Source: Maribacter cobaltidurans
GTDB lineage: Bacteria > Bacteroidota > Bacteroidia > Flavobacteriales > Flavobacteriaceae
Direction: 5' to 3'
DNA: 64,000 bases
Assembly (NCBI RefSeq): GCF_002269385.1
Contig: NZ_CP022957.1
Location: 429,001 to 493,000, forward strand
Made by a program: the position numbers and the translations under genes. Position 1 is the first letter of the stretch. Each line of letters opens with the position of its first letter. The notes beneath the pieces are model-generated. The model was not told the DNA's origin. It made no database searches and worked only from the letters and a program-made list of their open reading frames with translations. Shown here in pieces: positions 37,901 through 43,592 of the stretch.

Positions 37901-38378
37901 ACCCTTGGAGCTGATACTGGAACAAAACAATCTTAATGAGATTACCGCAGTCGCTTCTGGCGGAAGTGGTGAGTACACCTTCTATTTTGGAGAAAGGAAC
38001 AACAGGGACGACAATACCATATTTATTACCCGTACGGACACCTACACCGTAAGGGTGGTAGATGCCTATGGATGTGAAGCGGTAGCAACCATCTTCATGG
38101 AATTCATAGATATTGAAATACCCAACTTTTTTACTCCTGATGGAGATGGTAAAAACGACACATGGATTCCTAAAAATATTGAACAGTATCCTGATATTTT
38201 CATAAAGATATTTGATAGATACGGCCGGGAAATATACCTCCTGACGAATGGTGACAAAGGCTGGGATGGACTATATCAGGAAACTGATCTTCCTTCAGGT
38301 GATTATTGGTATATTATCAAACTCAATGGAGAAGAAGACCAACGCGAATTTATAGGTCATTTTACGCTTTATCGTTAA
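25929..38378 (+). CDS. Giant SprB-like adhesin with T9SS type B sorting domain
   Basis: I start it at the ATG at 25929 (MKKFLFVLLLVIGVTGNAQ, a clean signal peptide), giving 4149 residues; an in-frame ATG at 25854 would hide that signal. Order: IgGFc-binding-like N-terminal domain (about 20-500); Ig-like AYQWYEDGVLIPGA; DUF11 domain (about 545-660); Asp-rich thrombospondin-3 calcium repeats (DNDNDGI type); a second DUF11-like region; then from about residue 1290 roughly 29 SprB-like modules of about 80-110 residues with a Cys near the start, GGxxPYxYS, SAGxYTVxVxDxxGC; and finally a CHU_C-type T9SS type B C-terminus starting PNFFTPDGDGKNDTW. It is therefore exported by type IX secretion. SprB of Flavobacterium johnsoniae is a mobile gliding adhesin; a role in adhesion or gliding is inferred. 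Confidence 0.92.
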   Translation: MKKFLFVLLLVIGVTGNAQLSDLHYLPPLKQGQNNQGIQEQAIYLSTPEPTTFTVNAYRGTNPIPIATFNISNISPATWTLANGDNNITLVNNTNTGMVLTNSGLRFESPSGNRFYVNYRGKSSAQAASLTAKGRQAMGTRFKWGGVPNLGGRHGSKSNTLGIMATEDNTTVRLFGYDPNCTFRIGNNANAITADTYTITLDANESFVFENYVGNVNPPSLAQQQGWIGASIESDKDIVISNGSVNFGRQVNNSNRDAGIDQPVPENRLGKDYVFVRGNGNTNGWTEFPLLIATEDNTQIFVNGNATPLATLNNGDFFEIPSSYYSSNSVGANMFVQSSKNVYAYQCLAGSSGAQTAGLNFVAPVNCLLPDVMDNIPNIRNIAGTTVTGGITIIAAVNTPDSNIVVTDGNGVVTLPSPQPVSGSSDWKTFYIPNLNGNVSVQSTGPMAIGFFGVNNNQGVAGYFSGFDTVPEVTLEIRGGTGCFVGSEIFEATGNFDAYQWYEDGVLIPGANGPSYAPTGAGDFFVRGTKGPCTYDSNTIQALYCDPDVFLTKTVDNDEIMEGETAIFTVRVKNNGIGPLTNLQITDNIPAGLTLENAFTIHGSWSGSTWNIGTLDGGDVAQLELTVRADEIDTLPLLGLINTVTNTQDQTDTNTTLDSPTALITVHNDSDNDGVKDITDLDDDNDGIYDEDECDTLAFNIANGNGHTSPLVSVDNYLVVDIFSVDNSFNLNLNGNDVAGEIQFQLGAAGNFARFMDGTTYGQSGNPNIWTVNGSNGNPTIRIIIDQAGQFQIFGARSSNGPLEPMVLDTPPAPVSWNPSGSNTFTVGQQVVGPTNMRGVLLTAGCDTDNDGIPDHLDLDSDGDGCSDANEFYKDGNADGGDGGEYGTGVPAVDSADGTVNAASYVQVFAPEILLGNTSENLGGASLTGQSINLGQSFQYVLRFQNTGDDDATNYSIRNILPANVALDGINTSDAPGVTSNHNPVTNEIVFQVPNNLVEVGDPEYTIRIMVTLSGNCSDFIDACSGTLLNEAYSTYQGVLNPATFTDEGGANSTSPCDVPPQVATNDILSDLANCNVARTVQLCGDFAILTAGTGFVNYTWAIDANGNGQIDAGEPAINDGDPDNNPGTLLVTNIGNYIVEKSGASGCVDLVELITVERFGTTQTNPIIDYFNMVNADPNPDNDIQGEIVTCSVDGDLLPKIFLCGENDEATIQLGISDAQSIQWQVLAGCPTGVPDPGDDCANKAGNCSWTNLAEQDNFTITDSGEYRVVINYLNGCFSRFYFNVFKNTLDLDYTSEDMLCSSPGNIRITNVGSGYGFQLVDASDDSVVVPFSANNGPSFDITTSGSYYVEVTQLDPVTGSPLNGACIFTTEDIGILERDFQVNITPIPAECGEPGAIDIQALNVLPNYSYELRLDDGSNGGLGTFIDSQLISPDNTYSFTSVNAGNYIVITTTDDGCTDTQNITVPEVPELTLTAVTTDNITCNPGVITLTPNGGQPNPDYFMAIWSKDGTDLYPSPPNMLNILVTDIQTASNFTFSDASDAGIYEFIVFDDSGCYAISNSVEIEFLGTPSISASHTDIICSDSSTSTLTVSATGGTAPYQYSLDGVTFQSQNTFVNLSAGFYTISVMDSSGSPTSRCIETLEYEIDQPFRLTASAAIVEDASCNPSGALVKILNASGGEAPYEYSFDGGSNFGALNERNLLPGTYQLVVRDNLGCSYDMDLTVPAPVSDPNLSYTVDYDCDGLGTITINTSNTTDFDYTYTLNGTPNTPEDSNIFSSVAAGTQTVTVEYSSSSTPDQTTLFLENFGSGPSTQIGEIGPDYCFEPQNGSLTPCNRGPAGILVNGEYTVTNFVTNPLPSLTSPQDHTGLTNGRFLAIDISTFSDTGSPVLNSILWAKRDVEVLPNEEITLNFWAYNLMNLSGAGNNPEVLIEILDNSGTVIHSEVVPEIPKNTNDTDWHERTITFDPGANTDIDIVFRNNVNSNDGNDLILDDITAFQVPSVCPTSQDLTVVVEANQAFDAQLLATTDPTCNGSADGFIRFEVDNFTSGIGFEYSFDGTTWTSSLTSPITTTPSLSDGSYTVQVRKLDDTACAVSFPITMTEPSAIVPALSQISDYTCFNTGATLEASATGGNPSYEYQLEDTTGTVVRTYQTNTQFTNVPDGDYLVRVRDTNTCEVLLPLTSAITVTPPAAIVFTATPTACYSGTNDGSILVDVTAGNGDYEFRIDGGPWITPTPASATTYTFSGLSAGSYDIEVRDQLGCPTTPNTQTVVISPLLELDVDITPLSACGDGLITATATGGNGTLLYAIVPANTSPAGLYSAVNTLTVDEAMAIANPAGFDVYVQDNNGAPAICTAVREDIIFTPVATISVSAVPTDPECFNGLGAIDINVTGGTGPYTYTLMDLTPADGIDYGRNSSNISALSLTYSGIGTGDYQVTINDTNGCTVVSSMVTINNAVEITADIIPILPAACNDPDPLEYGFEFDNVVTPTGTVEYSADGGTSWQASNELRGYASGTEVFPSIRVTLASGTVCQMDFDRYIIPFPLDDLDITLSAVIVGCNDLQVTVEGSEGNPIPGYEYTYTDDPANFNTFAANPAVWTAPLPSGTAHTFANNDPVTPQYPEVPLLVPGRTYVFYVRDGAGCIRQSNVNVNDIPGINLPIDVTTDIQPSCDSAANGVINFNLNPTTSHPNMRWEIFELGNTTPIETSGGIVPYNSTITTTVPLAEGEYYIDVIQVDGSNADACRGASENAYVPELAPLSATATATRDISCNLPGLISITGITGGGGAPYSYDITGPVGFTALTGTLDNPVEIPVNSPAGNYTVTLFDQYGCSFVTNTVALSLTPNPTLSVAQDNCVSPITVNAVGTSAAGNLRYAMVPNGSPAPTTFENNGGIFTNVTPGAYDVYVMDGNGCSNVESNFIVNPVLSADATLTKLLDCTASPDAIIGIEILNGSGNYKYSISNTAGAPAVPLGPVPGNTFDYQAPMPGDYTITIYDTTTPNSANCNRTFTINVPNRVVPVINPSIIANDVSCFGASDGSITISTSNGAAAPYSFEITAMDGAAVSILPSSMTGNSATFTGLAPATAGGYVVTVTGNPATNNCSVDSVVIPIGEPASISVPAPTIVEFGCTSGNSVDNASISISGITGGSNNYVRYEFIEEDDPNTVAVEAPVTVQSGTSPTYIETDIAGGMYTINVYDDQGCVGTTTAIIAPFDLMGIPTVHVDSAISCTNAGEDISIDIVSKVTSFATDPANYQFRQLPSGAYQAGNTFLDLAAGNYTFSILNVNTGCEVTVSHVVEEPNTFDITIGNISNVVCFGDDGSLDLNVADATYTGNYSWEVFNTDGSPTTRTDDAGTLTGSGTVSGIPVAAGNYILRVTQDAFPECFQERSFTINAPTAPITLNPIVLTDVGCSNDQGAAAITPTGGQGPYTITLTPALGTPVSQNNVFSHVFQGLSAGNYTVTVTDALGCNQLTGTNSFSLVLPDPITGSTASTALVCEGDTNATITVTLSPRNVTTNYRYVLNNYADAARTTLLSTSVSQTNPTFNNLGAGFYTVVVTDDMGCTATFDEDIIEPTDVEALLVTNQPMTCQNGAELLLVASGGTAPYQWSVDGVSFHPMNGTVTADTHLFTNVSAGNYRYYIMDSNSCISILSNSVGVEDVPPLTVNVDPSAAFINCSGEATALIMADAEGGLGNYQFALFRDAAATDEVRPNQNNGTFADLPMGTYYVRVQSGDCETISQGIQIDEPAPLVVTPEITEISCADANDGSITLDVQGGTGNYQFAISPNLNQFDDQNSFADLEEGTYTVIVQDDNGCFEVIQFELIAPEPLEMEATSTPEICAGDKDGTIEITVSGGTAPYSSALNSNEDADFVQDRQLFENLAGGTYIVFVRDANGCTTNQTITVENGANLNATAEVIYECSGDTPDNRIQLVLEDPSVSGDVLYALNSTDPNDFMLEPDFASLAPGSHYIHLVHANGCTNTIDFEVQSFEPLELILEQNNLNEITAVASGGSGEYTFYFGERNNRDDNTIFITRTDTYTVRVVDAYGCEAVATIFMEFIDIEIPNFFTPDGDGKNDTWIPKNIEQYPDIFIKIFDRYGREIYLLTNGDKGWDGLYQETDLPSGDYWYIIKLNGEEDQREFIGHFTLYR
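29800..38100 (+). repeat. Array of about 29 diverged SprB-like coding modules
   Basis: By hand segmentation the protein has about 29 successive modules. Most begin with a conserved Cys, contain a GG(T/N)xPYxY-like strand and end in AGxYxVxVxDxxGC before a Pro-rich join. The modules are clearly different from each other, so this is not a recent DNA tandem repeat. A separate lectin-like domain is inserted at about 31330-31932. Confidence 0.75.
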
Positions 38379-38401
38379 AATCCAATCAGATAATTATCAT
38401 G

Positions 38402-38433
38402 AAAGCCCCTGTAAAAATACAGGGGCTTTTTTA
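38402..38433 (+). terminator. Intrinsic terminator after the giant adhesin
   Basis: AAAGCCCCTGTA pairs perfectly with TACAGGGGCTTT around an A loop and is followed by TTTT. It begins 24 bases after the adhesin stop, so the paralog at 38567 should have its own promoter. Confidence 0.93.
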
Positions 38434-38566
38434 TGTCCTTAATTCTGGTTTTTATTGGCTTGATCGATGAATTACCACAAAAACATATCAGTTCACAACA
38501 AACTATTGTCAACTGCACATTATACTGGTTTATTTGTGGTTCTATGGTTGAAAAAAAATAAAAAAC

Positions 38567-41500
38567 ATGTACCCTTTAAAAAACATCCTTTTATTGGTAC
38601 TTTTTTTCATTACTGGATTTTCCTATGCGCAATTGAGCGACCTACATTATTTGCCTCCGTTACGTCAAGGTCAAAATAATGGTGCCATACAACAACAAGC
38701 TGTATATCTTTCTACACCAGAAACAACGGCCTTTACGGTAAATGTATATCGCGGTACGAATCCCGTACCTATTACATCGTTTACCATATCCAATATAGCT
38801 CCGGCAATTTACAATCTCCCCAATGGCGATAACGATATCACACTTGTGACCAATAGTAACACGGGGGTTGTTTTGAACGATGGCGGACTTCGATTTGAGT
38901 CTACCGGCGGGCAAAATTTTTACGTAAACTATCGGGGCCGTTCAGGTTCACAGGCAGCGTCCTTGACCTCGAAAGGAAGAGTGGCCATGGGAACCAATTT
39001 TAAGTGGGGAGGCGTACCCAATCTGGGCAGCCATGTTTCCAAATCAAACACCTTGGGGATTATGGCCACAGAAGATAATACGACCATTACCCTTTCCGGT
39101 TACGACCCCAACTGTGAATTTAGGGTGGGTAACAATAGAGCCGGAATTACAGCAAACTCCCACACAATAACCCTTGATGCAAATGAGTCCTTCGTCTATG
39201 AAACCTATATTGGAAACTCACCTACCTTGGCACATGAAAGGGGATGGATCGGCGCCTCTATCGTATCCGACAAAGATATTGTGATTAGCAATGGATCTTT
39301 GAATTATGGTCGCCAAGTGGGCGATAGCAACAGGGATGCAGGTATAGACCAACCCGTACCAGAAAACCGATTGGGCAAGGAATACATTTTCGTTCGGGGA
39401 AATGGAAATAGCAATGGATGGACAGAGTTTCCCTTGATCATTGCCACGGAGAACAACACCCAGATTTTTGTCAATGGCTCCGCAACTCCTATCGCCACAC
39501 TTAACGAGGGTGATTTTTTTGAAGTCCCCAGTAGCAATTATTCTTCCAATACCGTGGGTGCCAATATGTATATAGAAACCTCTAAGGACGTATACGCCTA
39601 CCAATGTGTGGGAGGTTCCACATCAGCCTATACGCAAGGATTAAATTTTGTGGCACCAGTGAATTGTCTTTTACCCGATACTATGGATAACATCCCGAGT
39701 ATTACAGATGCTGCAGGAGTATCCATTACCGGCGGAGTGACCATCATAGCGACCACTACAACCCCAGATGCCAATATTATGGTGACAGATGGTAGTGGAC
39801 CAGTAACACTTCCTCCATCGTCACCCGTTGCCGGTACTACAGATTGGAAAACTTTTTATCTTCCCAGTTTAACAGGAAATGTAAGCGTGCAGTCTACAGG
39901 ACCCATTGCCGTTGGTTTTTTTGGTTTCAATGGGGCGAGAGGTTTGGCCGGATATTATTCGGGATTTGATACGGTTCCTAATATCGATCTACAAATTACC
40001 GGCAACAGTTGCCTACCTGGAGCCATTTTGGAAATTGCATCGGGCGAAATCTTCGATGCCTATCAATGGTTTGGTGACGGAGTTTTAATCCTTGGAGCTA
40101 CTTCATCCACATATACTGCTATTACGGCCGGCGACTATTATCTTAGGGTAACCAGAGGGCCCTGTAGTTATGATTCAAACTCTATTTCCGTTTATTATTG
40201 CAATCCAGATATCGTGGTTAACAAAACGGCTGACGTAACTACGCTTACAGAAGGCGAAAACGTAACTTTTACCATAACAGCCGAAAATCTAGGTATTGAC
40301 CCTGCTACCAACCTTACCATATCGGATAACATGCCCAGTGGACTTTCCATTGTCTCGGCAACAGCCTCCCAAGGAAGTTGGGCAGCTCCAAATTGGAACG
40401 TGGGCACCTTGAACAGTGGGCAATTAGAAACCTTGACCATTATAGCTTCCGCAGATTCAAACAATTCGATTATTCCAGCAGTATCCGTGACCAATTCGGT
40501 ATCGAATACTCAAGATCAAACAGACAACAATATTACTTCGGATAACCCCATCGTATCCTTAATCATACAAAATGATTTCGACGACGACGGGATAATCGAT
40601 ATTACCGATTTGGACGACGACAATGATGGAATTTATGACGGTGAGGAACTTAATAACTGTTCAGGTGGATTGGATTACGAGTTTTATAATTCCGCACCTA
40701 CTGGAAATACTGTGGACAATATTCCAACGACTGGAGCATTGGCAACGGGAATAGCGGCCAACATCAATGTGGCCGGTTTGGCCGCCACACATACACCTGG
40801 TGATGGCGAAAGGTATTCCGTTCGGTATACTGGTTATATCGAAATCGCAACAAGCGGCACCTATACCTTTTTTACTAATTCCGATGACGGGTCCAAGCTT
40901 TTTATCGATGCCGTTCAAGTAGTGGACAATGACGGTTTGCATGGTATGAACGAGGAATCTGGCACTTTAAGTCTCTCTTCCGGCTTCCATTGGTTGGAGA
41001 TTGTATTTTTTGAATTAACGGGAGGGGATAATTTGATAGTACAATATCAGGGACCCTCTATAGCAAAACAGAACATACCATTTTCGATTCTATATCCTGC
41101 CACATGTGGTAGCGATGCTGATACATTTCCGGACCATTTGGATTTGGATGCCGACAATGATAGTTGCTCGGACGCCAACGAGGCCTATACCGATGCCAAT
41201 GCAGATGGAGGTGATGATGGGGTCTACGGTTCCGGTGCGCCTTCTGTAAACCCTGACGGCACAGTGATTGCCGCTGCCTATCCTACCCCGGCCGATGTGG
41301 ATACCAATGGTACATTTGAATTTCAAGAAACAGGGGCAGTACCCACCATAACCGTTGAACCATTGGATTCTAAAACTTTTGTCAATACAGACGATACCTT
41401 TTCATCCACTGATGACGGCGACAACTACCAATGGCAGGTAAGCACCGATGGTGGCACAAACTTTACGGATATAACCGACGGATCTGAATACAGCGGCACC

Positions 41501-41683
41501 AACACCAATAGCTTGACAATAATCGCGCCCGAAATGGAGAAGAATGGTTATCAATATCGCGTACTCATCACTAGTGACACCTATGTTTGCGGGTCTACCA
41601 CATCGGTACCGGCAATATTGACCGTAGGCCCTAGAACCATTATCACAAACCGCAGGATTACCGTAAGGGTTAACAAGAATTAA
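38567..41683 (+). CDS. Paralogous secreted surface protein with PA14 domain, no recognisable T9SS C-terminus
   Basis: The 1038-residue protein has a signal peptide (to about residue 22, ITGFSYA). Residues 23-690 closely parallel the start of the upstream giant adhesin: QLSDLHYLPPLRQGQNN, NTLGIMATEDNTT, DAGIDQPVPENRLGK, WTEFPLIIATENNTQIF, AYQWFGDGVLILGA, a DUF11 domain and DLDDDNDGIYDGEE. After that the two differ. Here a PA14-like domain (about 700-840; YTGYIEIATSGTYTFFTNSD) precedes more thrombospondin-3 Asp repeats and one Ig-like segment (YQWQVSTDGGTNFTDI). The chain ends TIITNRRITVRVNKN, without a CHU_C or Por-secretion type C-terminus. PA14 domains often bind carbohydrate, so a glycan-binding surface role is possible. 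Confidence 0.88.
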   Translation: MYPLKNILLLVLFFITGFSYAQLSDLHYLPPLRQGQNNGAIQQQAVYLSTPETTAFTVNVYRGTNPVPITSFTISNIAPAIYNLPNGDNDITLVTNSNTGVVLNDGGLRFESTGGQNFYVNYRGRSGSQAASLTSKGRVAMGTNFKWGGVPNLGSHVSKSNTLGIMATEDNTTITLSGYDPNCEFRVGNNRAGITANSHTITLDANESFVYETYIGNSPTLAHERGWIGASIVSDKDIVISNGSLNYGRQVGDSNRDAGIDQPVPENRLGKEYIFVRGNGNSNGWTEFPLIIATENNTQIFVNGSATPIATLNEGDFFEVPSSNYSSNTVGANMYIETSKDVYAYQCVGGSTSAYTQGLNFVAPVNCLLPDTMDNIPSITDAAGVSITGGVTIIATTTTPDANIMVTDGSGPVTLPPSSPVAGTTDWKTFYLPSLTGNVSVQSTGPIAVGFFGFNGARGLAGYYSGFDTVPNIDLQITGNSCLPGAILEIASGEIFDAYQWFGDGVLILGATSSTYTAITAGDYYLRVTRGPCSYDSNSISVYYCNPDIVVNKTADVTTLTEGENVTFTITAENLGIDPATNLTISDNMPSGLSIVSATASQGSWAAPNWNVGTLNSGQLETLTIIASADSNNSIIPAVSVTNSVSNTQDQTDNNITSDNPIVSLIIQNDFDDDGIIDITDLDDDNDGIYDGEELNNCSGGLDYEFYNSAPTGNTVDNIPTTGALATGIAANINVAGLAATHTPGDGERYSVRYTGYIEIATSGTYTFFTNSDDGSKLFIDAVQVVDNDGLHGMNEESGTLSLSSGFHWLEIVFFELTGGDNLIVQYQGPSIAKQNIPFSILYPATCGSDADTFPDHLDLDADNDSCSDANEAYTDANADGGDDGVYGSGAPSVNPDGTVIAAAYPTPADVDTNGTFEFQETGAVPTITVEPLDSKTFVNTDDTFSSTDDGDNYQWQVSTDGGTNFTDITDGSEYSGTNTNSLTIIAPEMEKNGYQYRVLITSDTYVCGSTTSVPAILTVGPRTIITNRRITVRVNKN

Positions 41684-41752
41684 CCTTTTTTTGTAACAAA
41701 TCATATACTAGCTCGTCAAGTAAGTACAATCAATCAAAAAACACTACTTGCT

Positions 41753-42655
41753 TTGAGCACTATACTTACCGTAAACAATCTTACCAAGAAATTCGGTTAT
41801 CTGACCGCCGTAAAGGATTTGTCCTTTTCAATTGAAAAAGGCAATGTATATGGAATTCTAGGCCCGAACGGAAGTGGAAAATCCACCACTTTGGGAATCG
41901 TACTTAACGTGGTGAACAAAACGAGCGGCGATTTTTATTGGTTTGATGGTAATACTTCTACGCATGAGGCTCTGAAAAAAGTAGGAGCGATAATCGAACG
42001 CCCCAATTTTTATCCGTATATGACAGCCGTTCAGAACCTGAAATTGGTATGCAAAATAAAGGAGGTGGACACGGACAAGATTGAAGAAAAGTTGGAATTG
42101 GTGGGCCTTTTGGACCGCAAGAACAGTAAGTTCAAAACCTATTCATTGGGTATGAAACAACGTTTGGCCATTGCCTCTGCCCTACTCAATGATCCTGAAA
42201 TTTTAATTCTTGACGAACCTACCAATGGTTTAGATCCACAGGGAATACATCAGATCAGGGAAATAATAAAAAAAATAGCTTCTCAAGGAACCACAATTCT
42301 ATTGGCATCCCACCTCTTGGACGAGGTGGAAAAAGTCTGCAGCCATGTTATCATACTCAGAAAAGGAGAAAAGTTATATTCTGGACTGGTCGATGGCATG
42401 ATGGCCACTTATGGGTTCTTCGAACTAAAATCGGACAATATGGAAAAACTGGCCGAAACATTGGAATCCAACAGTAAGTTTGGTGAAATAAAGCATGAGA
42501 ATGGCTTGGTTACGGCCTTTTTAAAAGAGGAAATGGATGCAAAATCCCTAAATGAAGCACTCTACAAAGAAGGGATTGTGCTATCCCACCTTGTAAAAAG
42601 AAAGGAAAGCCTTGAAGAGCAATTCCTGACGTTGACCAAAAATCAATCAAACTAA
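41753..42655 (+). CDS. ABC transporter ATP-binding protein
   Basis: From a TTG at 41753 the 300-residue protein has all ABC ATPase signatures: Walker A GPNGSGKST (near residue 38), the signature region YSLGMKQRLAIA, Walker B ILILDEPTNGLDPQG and the H-loop LLASHLLDE. The C-terminal 80 residues follow the pattern of ABC-2 exporter ATPases. It pairs with the permease starting 9 bases downstream. TTG is chosen because no ATG lies before the first beta strand (ILTVNNLTKKFG). It starts 69 bases after the PA14 surface protein, and no terminator is visible in between, so read-through from that gene is possible. Confidence 0.95.
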   Translation: MSTILTVNNLTKKFGYLTAVKDLSFSIEKGNVYGILGPNGSGKSTTLGIVLNVVNKTSGDFYWFDGNTSTHEALKKVGAIIERPNFYPYMTAVQNLKLVCKIKEVDTDKIEEKLELVGLLDRKNSKFKTYSLGMKQRLAIASALLNDPEILILDEPTNGLDPQGIHQIREIIKKIASQGTTILLASHLLDEVEKVCSHVIILRKGEKLYSGLVDGMMATYGFFELKSDNMEKLAETLESNSKFGEIKHENGLVTAFLKEEMDAKSLNEALYKEGIVLSHLVKRKESLEEQFLTLTKNQSN

Positions 42656-42664
42656 GCGAAAAAC

Positions 42665-43498
42665 ATGATACGACTTTTGCAGATAGAATTCATAAAACTT
42701 TGGAACAATAGGGCCAGCAAGGTGCTGATCATTTCCTATTTTTTCATTCTAACCTCTATTGCCCTTGTTGCCGCCATTAAGTTCGATATTGGTCCGGTAA
42801 AATTCCATTTGGCCGAAATTGGAATCTTCAATTTCCCCTATATATGGCATTTCAACACTTTTGTTACGGCCTTTTTCAAGCTGTTTCTGGCTATTGTCAT
42901 TGTATCCATGATGTCCAACGAATACAGTAACAAAACCATTAAACAAAACCTTATAGACGGACTTTCAAAGAGAGAGTTCATTCTGTCCAAATTCTTAACG
43001 GTTGTTTCATTTTCTATAATCTCTACTGTATTTGTTTTTGTAGTATCCTTGATTTTGGGCCTTGTATATTCTGATTATGACGAACTTTCCATCATATTTT
43101 CAGATTTGGAATTTTTGTTCGCCTTCTTTTTTAAATTAATGGGTTTCTTTTCTTTCTGTCTCTTTCTTGGAATCCTAGTAAAACGTTCTGCTTTTGCTTT
43201 GGGTTTTTTGATTTTGTGGCAAATCTTGGAAGGAATCATCAGGGGACTTATCCGCTGGAAATTATTTGATGGGGAAACTACGGACACCATCATGGGTTTC
43301 TTTCCGTTGCAATCCATGTTTAATCTTATCAAGGAGCCTTTTACCCGGTTGGAAGCCGTACAGACGGTAGCAGACCAAGTTGGTGAGCATATCAACCTTA
43401 ATTACCAAGTTCATTGGTGGGAGTTTTTAATTGTCATCAGCTGGACCGCAATTTTCATTTATTTGTCTTATGTATTACTCAAAAAACGTGATCTTTAA
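42665..43498 (+). CDS. ABC-2 type transporter permease
   Basis: The 277-residue integral membrane protein has about six hydrophobic helices. Between the first two is the typical ABC-2 phrase MMSNEYSNKTIKQNLIDGLSKREFI. It is the membrane partner of the preceding ATPase. The exported substrate is unknown; such pairs in this phylum move lipids, peptides or drugs. The 9-base spacing implies translational coupling. A hairpin right after the stop may end this transcript. Confidence 0.92.
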   Translation: MIRLLQIEFIKLWNNRASKVLIISYFFILTSIALVAAIKFDIGPVKFHLAEIGIFNFPYIWHFNTFVTAFFKLFLAIVIVSMMSNEYSNKTIKQNLIDGLSKREFILSKFLTVVSFSIISTVFVFVVSLILGLVYSDYDELSIIFSDLEFLFAFFFKLMGFFSFCLFLGILVKRSAFALGFLILWQILEGIIRGLIRWKLFDGETTDTIMGFFPLQSMFNLIKEPFTRLEAVQTVADQVGEHINLNYQVHWWEFLIVISWTAIFIYLSYVLLKKRDL

Positions 43499-43531
43499 AA
43501 TAGGTAGAACATCGATGTTTTACCCTATTTA
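43496..43531 (+). terminator. Possible terminator hairpin after the ABC permease
   Basis: AAATAGGTAGAACATC can pair with GATGTTTTACCCTATTT with one bulge, starting at the stop codon. There is no T-run after it on the plus strand, so efficiency is doubtful. Confidence 0.35.
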
Positions 43532-43592
43532 ACATGTTTTCAGACCTTAAAATTTTCAATTTGTAGTATATTGTATTGTTTGCAATCAAGCT

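Noticed and set aside
29800-38100. CRISPR array or DNA tandem repeat
   Set aside because: The repeats exist only at protein level; no regularly spaced identical DNA repeats are present here or elsewhere in the window.
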